A stretch of DNA of 12,716 nucleotides, from positions 1 to 12,716 of the forward strand of contig JAIDPG010000042.1 of NCBI GenBank assembly GCA_029062865.1. Direction: 5' to 3'. This DNA comes from Oscillospiraceae bacterium (lineage in GTDB: Bacteria > Bacillota > Clostridia > Oscillospirales > Ruminococcaceae). The notes below the pieces were generated by a model. That model did no database searches. It worked only from the letters and a program-made list of their open reading frames with translations, and had not been told where the DNA came from. This document shows positions 6,981 to 11,151 of the stretch, piece by piece. A program made the position numbers and the translations under genes. Numbering within the stretch: position 1 is the stretch's first letter; each line of letters opens with the position of its first letter.

Positions 6981-8248
6981 AATAAATCCTCCCCCGACAA
7001 TGCGTAAACGGTGTCAAGCCTGTACAATTTCGCCGCGGCTTGAATTCTCTCGGGCGTGACTTTTTTGAGCTCTTCGAGGTATTCCTCGGGCGACAGGATC
7101 TTCTCTTCCGTTATCTGGTCGAGATACCAGCCCGAAATCGCCGTGGAATCGCGCATCATCTCAAGCTGATTTTCCGCCTCCAGAAGCGCGCTGCGAAGCT
7201 CGTCCTCCGAAACGCCGCCATTTTGGATAGCTTCAAGCTCGGATATAACGGCGGCTTCCGTGCGCTTCAGGTTCTGCGGCTCAACGCCCGCGTTCACCGT
7301 CAGAACGCGCTTGAAGCGGTTTGAAAAGCACCCACAGTAATAGCACAGCGACTGCTTCTCGCGGATATTCGAGAAGAAGCGCGAGGTAGTCATGCCGCCG
7401 AGGATCATCGTGAACAGCTTGTCCGCATAGTGATCGGAAAGCTCAGGCGCTTTGAAGTACATCCGCAAAATCGCCTGCTGCATTTGAAGCGTGTCCGAAG
7501 CGTAGGCGGGCGCTGCCTTCAGCGGAGACGGCTTGCTCACGGAAATCGGCTTCACACTGCGCGAAAGCCCGGAAAGCATCTCCGTGAAAATTCGCTCCGC
7601 GTCGGAAAACTCGCTGCACCCCGCCGCGACTATCTCGATATGCCCGGTCTCCAAAAGCTTTTTGTACGCCGCGTACGCCGACTTCGCCGTGACCTTTTCG
7701 GCTTCGTCGCGTGTGCCGTAAGCGGGAAGCTCCGCGGGCTCGCCGATGTAGGCGGTTTTCGCGGCGTTCTTCGCGGCGTAAGAGGATTTCTCGTTAATTA
7801 CACTGTCGATAGTATCTATAAGCTCCGCTTTCATAAGCGCCGTTATTTTTTCGTCAAACGCGCCTTCGCTTGCAAGAGGGTGCGTCAGGCACTCGCAAAT
7901 AAGCTCGCAGAACTCCGCCTCGAGCTTTTCCCCGTCGAGAGCGTAGCGGTCGTCGAGCACAACTCCGCCGATGTAGCTCATACGCCTGTCGCAGCATGAA
8001 AAAATATTCCCCGTGTTTGACGACAGCGACGCGTCGTAAAGGTTTGAGAGATATTTTGACAGTATACGATACGTCGGGAATTTTTCGCAGCACTCGGAAA
8101 GCGCGTAGGACGCGACGGCATAGTCCGCGCGGGAATCGCCCTCGAACTCGGTCAGAATATACGCCATAATCTGGTTGGTTTTAAAGCGCTTGTCGGTTAT
8201 CCTGCTGAAAAACGCTCCGTCGGCAATTTGTTTGCGTTCAAAAATAAT
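6977..8248 (-). CDS. ymfF: M16 family inactive partner, YmfF-type; start codon probably ATT
   Basis: This M16-fold protein lacks the HxxEH zinc motif and is the non-catalytic partner of the next gene. The later block GGMTTSRFFSNIREKQSLCYYC with the following FKRVLTVNAGVE is typical of the second M16 half. The first ATG is at 8167, but it cuts off an expected N-terminal strand. The in-frame codons upstream read FERKQIADGAFFSRITDKRF then KTNQ, a good match to the usual YmfF beginning. From the TGA at 8260-8258 to 8168 there is no ATG, GTG or TTG in frame. An ATT at 8248-8246 lies six bases after a GTGAGGA ribosome binding site and gives 423 residues, matching its partner. ATT at 8245, ATA at 8251 and CTG at 8254 are alternatives. 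Conservatively, the gene runs 6977-8167. The ymfF stop overlaps ymfH by four bases. Confidence 0.85.
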   Translation of the reverse strand: MIFERKQIADGAFFSRITDKRFKTNQIMAYILTEFEGDSRADYAVASYALSECCEKFPTYRILSKYLSNLYDASLSSNTGNIFSCCDRRMSYIGGVVLDDRYALDGEKLEAEFCELICECLTHPLASEGAFDEKITALMKAELIDTIDSVINEKSSYAAKNAAKTAYIGEPAELPAYGTRDEAEKVTAKSAYAAYKKLLETGHIEIVAAGCSEFSDAERIFTEMLSGLSRSVKPISVSKPSPLKAAPAYASDTLQMQQAILRMYFKAPELSDHYADKLFTMILGGMTTSRFFSNIREKQSLCYYCGCFSNRFKRVLTVNAGVEPQNLKRTEAAVISELEAIQNGGVSEDELRSALLEAENQLEMMRDSTAISGWYLDQITEEKILSPEEYLEELKKVTPERIQAAAKLYRLDTVYALSGEDLL

Positions 8249-8257
8249 TATCAGTCC

Positions 8258-8473
8258 TCACTTTTTCGTGGATTTTTTCGATTTTGAAGAGCTGCTTGCG
8301 GGGTCGAGCATATCCAGCACGGCTCTGCCAACCTTGCGCTCCAATCCCGATTTGGTCGTGGGAATTCCCGTTTTCCGCGCGAATTTTTGCTTGGCTTGGG
8401 TGATGCCCAAAGCGCGCTTCCAGGAAAACGAAACCCCGGGGATCTTTATCCCGCCGCTTTTTTTGGTAGCCAT
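8258..8473 (-). CDS. Small basic protein of unknown function, first gene of the ymfF operon
   Basis: I do not recognise this 71-residue protein. The start is set by a very strong site, AAGGAGGACATAATATG. A longer frame reaching 8716 runs through the operon promoter and is not believable. The sequence begins MATKKSGGIKIPGVSFSWKR, continues with A-L-G-I-T-Q-A-K-Q-K-F-A-R and KTGIPTTKSGLERKVGRAVL, and ends in a Ser/Lys-rich tail (SSSSKSKKSTKK). It is strongly basic, with no membrane segment, so nucleic-acid binding is possible but only inferred. Its stop codon lies nine bases before the proposed ymfF start, and the sequence around the stop (AGTGAGGA) doubles as the ymfF ribosome binding site. 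No other domain is visible. Confidence 0.75.
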   Translation of the reverse strand: MATKKSGGIKIPGVSFSWKRALGITQAKQKFARKTGIPTTKSGLERKVGRAVLDMLDPASSSSKSKKSTKK

Positions 8474-8518
8474 ATTATGTCCTCCTTGCAAGTCGAAAAG
8501 ACGTTTTGCTCTCGTCAA

Positions 8519-8543
8519 AGCCCCCTCGCTCCGCGAGAGAGCC
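8519..8543 (-). other. 5'-UTR hairpin of the ymfF-lgt-folD operon
   Basis: In the leader between the predicted promoter and the first gene, an 11-bp stem with arms GGCUCUCUCGC and GCGAGGGGGCU (two G-U and one terminal G-U pair) closes a GGA loop. It ends about 45 bases before the first ATG. It is not followed by a T run. It may stabilise the mRNA or take part in leader regulation; there is no match to a riboswitch I know. Confidence 0.45.
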
Positions 8544-8555
8544 GCATATATTTTT

Positions 8556-8584
8556 ATTATAGCACATTCTCTCGGATTTTTCCA
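8556..8584 (-). promoter_or_regulatory. Extended -10 promoter of the ymfF-lgt-folD operon
   Basis: On the minus strand TGCTATAAT gives a consensus -10 (8561-8556) with the extended TG. A weaker -35, TGGAAA (8584-8579), lies 17 bases upstream. Transcription would begin near 8549, giving a leader of about 75 bases. Confidence 0.7.
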
Positions 8585-8623
8585 TACTTTTTTACAAATT
8601 TCACAAAATTTACGCGATGATAT

Positions 8624-8652
8624 AAAAAAATTTCCCCTCTCGGGAGGGGAAA
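8624..8652 (-). terminator. Intrinsic terminator of the small-RNA candidate
   Basis: A perfect 9-bp stem with arms TTTCCCCTC and GAGGGGAAA and a four-base loop is followed on the minus strand by seven T. No protein gene lies directly upstream on this strand, so it ends the short transcript that begins near 8742. Confidence 0.85.
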
Positions 8653-8742
8653 AAATCAAATAATACATTATGTGTAGAACAAAAGAAAGGAGACAACTAA
8701 ACAAACAAATGATCACGGAGGTGCTCCGTCGCCCTTTGTTTG
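8624..8742 (-). ncRNA. Candidate small RNA, about 118 nt, with CU-rich anti-SD-like segment
   Basis: The unit is framed by a full-consensus promoter and a strong intrinsic terminator and has no convincing reading frame. The RNA would start with a stem-loop: outer arms CAAACAAA/UUUGUUUG (8 bp) and an inner hairpin ACGGAG-CAC-CUCCGU. Next comes an unpaired CU-rich stretch, GUUGUCUCCUUUCUUUUGUU, then the AU palindrome AUAAUGUAUUAU, then the terminator. CUCCUUUCU equals part of the 3' tail of 16S rRNA, so the RNA could pair with Shine-Dalgarno sites of mRNAs. This is the standard build of regulatory small RNAs in Gram-positive bacteria. I do not match it to a named family. The targeting role is inference. 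Confidence 0.65.
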
Positions 8743-8747
8743 ATTAT

Positions 8748-8776
8748 ATTATACAGCAATTATTTCACTTTGTCAA
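8748..8776 (-). promoter_or_regulatory. Full-consensus sigma-70-type promoter of the small-RNA candidate
   Basis: The minus strand reads TTGACA (8776-8771), a 17-base spacer, and TATAAT (8753-8748): every position is consensus. Very AT-rich sequence lies directly upstream. The predicted start is near 8742-8741, at the base of the 5' stem-loop. Confidence 0.85.
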
Positions 8777-8788
8777 CAATTTTTTGTT

Positions 8789-8802
8789 AATTTGTACAAA
8801 TT
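8789..8802. promoter_or_regulatory. Perfect palindrome AATTTGTACAAATT upstream of the small-RNA promoter
   Basis: A 14-base perfect palindrome lies 12 bases upstream of the -35 box. It could be an operator for a dimeric regulator or simply a result of AT-rich sequence. No regulator can be named. Confidence 0.4.
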
Positions 8803-8868
8803 CGACATATTAAACAAATTGCCGTTTAGTCGGTTATTCATAATTACAAGAGAACAATGCAAGTTCGG

Positions 8869-8882
8869 TGTAAACGTTTACA
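8869..8882. promoter_or_regulatory. Palindrome TGTAAACGTTTACA, cre/LacI-type operator candidate
   Basis: This perfect 14-base palindrome fits the CcpA cre consensus TGWAARCGYTWNCW at every position, with the central CG of LacI/GalR-family operators. It lies about 93 bases upstream of the small-RNA -35 box and downstream of the ABC operon. It is nested in a looser inverted repeat with arms GAACAATGC (8852-8860) and GCGTTGTTC (8898-8906). The regulated gene is uncertain. Confidence 0.5.
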
Positions 8883-8943
8883 TCTCTAAATCACTGCGCG
8901 TTGTTCAATTGACAATTTCGGAACGCCGCCTGCGGAGCGATTT

Positions 8944-8963
8944 AAAAAGCTGCTTCGCGGCTT
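8944..8963 (-). terminator. Second terminator of the ABC transporter operon
   Basis: On the minus strand AAGCCGC-GAA-GCAGCTT forms a 7-bp stem (one non-Watson-Crick pair), followed by TTTTTAAA. It backs up the hairpin at 8971-8991. Confidence 0.6.
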
Positions 8964-8970
8964 AAAATTA

Positions 8971-8991
8971 AGACCCGCCGAAGGCGGGTCT
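8971..8991 (-). terminator. First terminator of the ABC transporter operon
   Basis: A perfect 9-bp stem with arms AGACCCGCC and GGCGGGTCT and a TTC loop (minus strand) is followed by TAATTTT. It starts 28 bases past the permease stop codon. Confidence 0.7.
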
Positions 8992-9016
8992 AATTGTACA
9001 TTATCAATTGTACATT
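8991..9016. repeat. Second copy of the TAATTGTACATTATCAATT repeat
   Basis: It matches 742-760 exactly over 19 bases and continues GTACATT. As at the first site, a GC-rich hairpin of the GCCGCGAAGCGGC type lies close by, so hairpin and AT block may form one composite element. Confidence 0.6.
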
Positions 9017-9019
9017 GCT

Positions 9020-9787
9020 TCAGCCAAGGTCTGCTTTCATCTTGCTCCTGAACACGACGATCGCCAGCACTGTCGCGGCTATGGCGTAGGCACTTGTTAT
9101 CAGGAGATGCTCCGGCAGCTCGGAGAAATCGAGGGCGGCAGTGAGGCGAGAGGTTTTTACCGAGTGAACGAACGGCAGCACGCCGCAGATCTTTTTGAGC
9201 ACGCCGCTTGTGTTGTCTACATCAAACCAGATCCCGCCGAGGAACGACGCGAACGAGATAACTACCGAGCACAATCCCGGCGCGGCTTTCTCGCTGAAAA
9301 GCGTGCCGAACAGAAGCCCAAGCGAGATAAACAACACGACCGTCGGAAGAAGCGCGACTGCGCTTAACAGCAACCCTCCGATGTTCAGTTCAATGCCCTT
9401 GATAAGCGAAACGACAAGCGACGCGGCGAACGTGATCATTATCTGAATAAACGCGAGCATAAGCGACGGCAGAAGATAGCCTGCGATGAAGTTGCCGGAA
9501 CGCATCGGGGTGGCGTAAAGCCTCAGCAGAAACGCACCGCTTCTGTCCTTTGAGACGGAAAGGCACACAAACAGCATCACGAACGTCAGCCCGAAAACCG
9601 CGATGCCGCCCGCGAGATTATCAATTCTGAAGATAGTCATGTTCGCCTCGGCGGGAATTCCGTCGTTGACGAGCGTCATCACGACAAGCATCACAAGCGG
9701 GAACCCGAGGCAGAAAACGTAGCTCAGCGGGTCGCGGACGATCTCCTTCAAATTGCGCGACGCAAACGCAAGAGTTCTGTTAGTCAT
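9020..9787 (-). CDS. ABC-2 type transporter permease
   Basis: This is a 255-residue integral membrane protein, the permease of a DrrB/NodJ-like ABC-2 exporter. It opens with a cytosolic segment (TNRTLAFASRNLKEIVRDPLS), typical of the family, and then has about six hydrophobic segments: near residues 22-40, 60-77, 103-129, 138-162, 171-187 and 230-247. The late loop VDNTSGVLKKICGVLPFVHS is the usual region before the last helix. Its ATG is preceded by GGAGGGGAG and overlaps the end of the ATPase gene by eight bases, so the two subunits are translated together. The substrate (drug, lipid or peptide) cannot be told from sequence. With one half-size permease and one ATPase, the working pump would be a dimer of each. 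Confidence 0.87.
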   Translation of the reverse strand: MTNRTLAFASRNLKEIVRDPLSYVFCLGFPLVMLVVMTLVNDGIPAEANMTIFRIDNLAGGIAVFGLTFVMLFVCLSVSKDRSGAFLLRLYATPMRSGNFIAGYLLPSLMLAFIQIMITFAASLVVSLIKGIELNIGGLLLSAVALLPTVVLFISLGLLFGTLFSEKAAPGLCSVVISFASFLGGIWFDVDNTSGVLKKICGVLPFVHSVKTSRLTAALDFSELPEHLLITSAYAIAATVLAIVVFRSKMKADLG

Positions 9788-10526
9788 TGCTCTCCCCTCC
9801 TTTATCGGCGTTTTCGGCGATTTTTACGAACACGTTTTCAAGCCCCTGCTCGCCGGTTTTGGCTTCGAGCTCGGAGAGCGTGCCCTCGGCTTTAAGCTCG
9901 CCGCTGATCATCACGCCTATGCGGTCGGAGAGCTGCTCGGCTTCTTCCATATAGTGCGTTGTGAGAATTATCGTTATCTTGCTTTTCAGCTTTTCGATGA
10001 CCTTCCAGAGCTCCCGCCGCGCGAGAACGTCAAGCCCGAGCGTCGGCTCGTCGAGGAACAGCACCTTCGGCTCGCCGATCATCGCCATAGCTATCGAGAG
10101 CTTGCGCTTCCAGCCGCCCGACAGCGTTTTCGCGCGGCTTTTTTCATACTCGCCGAGGCTGAACAATTCAGTCATTGACTGTATGCTCTCAGCGGTTTTT
10201 TCCTTGGAATAACCGAAAATGCCGCACATCAGCCGCAGGTTTTCCTCGACCGTGAGGTTCTCCGCGACGGCGGTGTCCTGCGGGGAGATCCCCGCGATTT
10301 TCTTGACCTCCGAGGCTTCGGCGGCGCAGCTTTTCCCGCACACGAAGCACTCCCCCGACGTCGGCGTTGAAAGGCACGTGAGCATACGGATAGTCGTGGT
10401 TTTTCCCGCGCCGTTCACGCCCAGAAGCGCGTAGATCTCGCCCTCGTTGATAGCGAGGTCAAGCCCCTTGACTGCGGTTTTTGTTTTGTATTTTTTTACC
10501 AGTTTTTTGGTTTCTACAGCGTACAT
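9780..10526 (-). CDS. ABC transporter ATP-binding protein (DrrA/NatA-like exporter ATPase)
   Basis: This 248-residue ATPase powers the permease encoded just downstream. It has Walker A GVNGAGKTT (36-44), a Q-loop Gln in SPQDTAVAENLTVEENL near 83, the signature LSGGWKRKLSIA (135-146; Trp replaces the common Gln), Walker B VLFLDEP (155-161), the D-loop GLD and the switch His191 in LTTHYMEEAE. The order and the THYMEEAE block are typical of exporters of the CcmA/DrrA/NatA group. The start at 10526 gives MYAVETKKL and has GAAGGAG at good spacing; an ATG 24 bases earlier has no such support. The gene begins 10 bases after the regulator stop codon and overlaps the permease start, forming a compact operon. 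Confidence 0.93.
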   Translation of the reverse strand: MYAVETKKLVKKYKTKTAVKGLDLAINEGEIYALLGVNGAGKTTTIRMLTCLSTPTSGECFVCGKSCAAEASEVKKIAGISPQDTAVAENLTVEENLRLMCGIFGYSKEKTAESIQSMTELFSLGEYEKSRAKTLSGGWKRKLSIAMAMIGEPKVLFLDEPTLGLDVLARRELWKVIEKLKSKITIILTTHYMEEAEQLSDRIGVMISGELKAEGTLSELEAKTGEQGLENVFVKIAENADKGGESND

Positions 10527-10536
10527 AATAGCTCCT

Positions 10537-10914
10537 TCACACCTCGTCAACCTTTACAAGCGCTATCCCTCTGTCCTCGTCGCCGAGCACCAGGAGCGTG
10601 TCGCCCGTGTTGATATTGAAAATCTCGCGGCACTGCTTTGGGAGAGTTATCTGCCCCTTGTCGTTGACGCGGACGATGCCGAACATATGCTGCTTATCGG
10701 GAGCCTCGCCGCTGTACGCGGAAACATTGCGCACAAGCGAATCGACCGTCACCCCGTAGATATCCGCGAGCGCCAGAATATTCTCGATGTCGGGGAGCGC
10801 CTCGCCCTTCTCCCATTTTGCCACAGCCTGCCGCGACACGCCGATTTTCTCGGCGATCTGCTCCTGCGTGTAGCCGTGCTTTTTTCTGAACAGCTTCAGG
10901 TTGTTGTGATCCAT
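10537..10914 (-). CDS. XRE-AbrB fusion transcriptional regulator
   Basis: This is a 125-residue two-domain DNA-binding protein. The N-terminal XRE helix-turn-helix covers about residues 4-60 (KLFRKKHGYTQEQIAEKIGV, then SRQAVAKWEKGEALPDIENI). The C-terminal AbrB/SpoVT swapped-hairpin domain covers about 77-122 (GIVRVNDKGQITLPKQCREI, then FNINTGDTLLVL). Such fusions are common in Clostridia beside ABC exporters. The ATG at 10914 has AGGGAGGG upstream; an ATG at 10980 would place the -35 and -10 boxes inside the gene. It is the first gene of the exporter operon, so it probably controls that operon and itself. Its own promoter overlaps a 13-base palindrome. What signal it senses is unknown. Confidence 0.92.
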   Translation of the reverse strand: MDHNNLKLFRKKHGYTQEQIAEKIGVSRQAVAKWEKGEALPDIENILALADIYGVTVDSLVRNVSAYSGEAPDKQHMFGIVRVNDKGQITLPKQCREIFNINTGDTLLVLGDEDRGIALVKVDEV

Positions 10915-10951
10915 TTCAAGCCCTCCCTTTCTCGGAATTCTTACTTTCTTT

Positions 10952-10980
10952 ATTCTAGCATATATTTTCCGAAAATGCAA
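10952..10980 (-). promoter_or_regulatory. Promoter of the XRE-AbrB/ABC operon with overlapping palindrome
   Basis: On the minus strand TTGCAT (10980-10975), 17 bases and TAGAAT (10957-10952) with an extended TGC form a good promoter. The palindrome ATTTTCCGAAAAT (10964-10976, plus-strand reading) fills the spacer and touches the -35 box, the place for a repressor site. Transcription would start near 10945. Confidence 0.7.
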
Positions 10981-11004
10981 CCAACCCGAGGTTGCGAAAT
11001 TGTT

Positions 11005-11030
11005 ATTTTCGGTTTACATTTTCGGAAAAG
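11005..11030. promoter_or_regulatory. Repeated ATTTTCGG motifs, operator candidates
   Basis: ATTTTCGG occurs at 11005-11012 and 11018-11025, the second extending to the near-palindrome ATTTTCGGAAAAG (11018-11030). That copy lies 54 bases, about five helical turns, from the palindrome in the XRE promoter. A further TTTTCGG lies at 11108-11114 in the spacer of the divergent promoter. The XRE-AbrB protein is the obvious candidate binder, by inference. Confidence 0.5.
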
Positions 11031-11039
11031 AAGACAGGG

Positions 11040-11076
11040 CGCGCTTTTCCCCCTGCCGGAGGCGGGGGAAAGCGCG
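11040..11076. repeat. Long GC-rich hairpin between the divergent genes
   Basis: The arms pair over CGCGC, TTT, CCCCC and GCC with GGC, GGGGG, AAA and GCGCG: 16 pairs interrupted by two single-T bulges, with a GGA loop. It has no T run on either strand and lies upstream of both divergent genes, so it is not a terminator of either. Its core resembles the TTTCCCCGCC hairpins at 2927-2992. Confidence 0.65.
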
Positions 11077-11102
11077 ATAAATAAGCGTTTTCATGATTTT
11101 GC

Positions 11103-11131
11103 TTTACTTTTCGGGGTTTTTGTTGTATAAT
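11103..11131 (+). promoter_or_regulatory. Promoter of the divergent double-HTH gene
   Basis: TTTACT (11103-11108), 17 bases and a consensus TATAAT (11126-11131) lie 20 bases before the GTG start. The TTTTCGG motif at 11108-11114 overlaps its -35/spacer edge. Confidence 0.65.
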
Positions 11132-11151
11132 GTAAAAAAGGGGGAGATTTT

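Noticed and set aside
8474..8716. N-terminal extension of the small basic protein up to 8716
   Set aside because: It would run through the terminator of the small RNA and the operon promoter, and the internal ATG at 8473 has a near-perfect ribosome binding site.
8709..8810. 33-codon plus-strand frame starting at an ATG inside the small-RNA gene
   Set aside because: The nearest AAGGAG is too far (about 18 bases), and the frame crosses a perfect promoter on the other strand and AT-rich sequence.
10447..11130. 227-codon plus-strand frame opposite the XRE-AbrB gene
   Set aside because: It is antisense to a clearly identified two-domain regulator and runs through its promoter.
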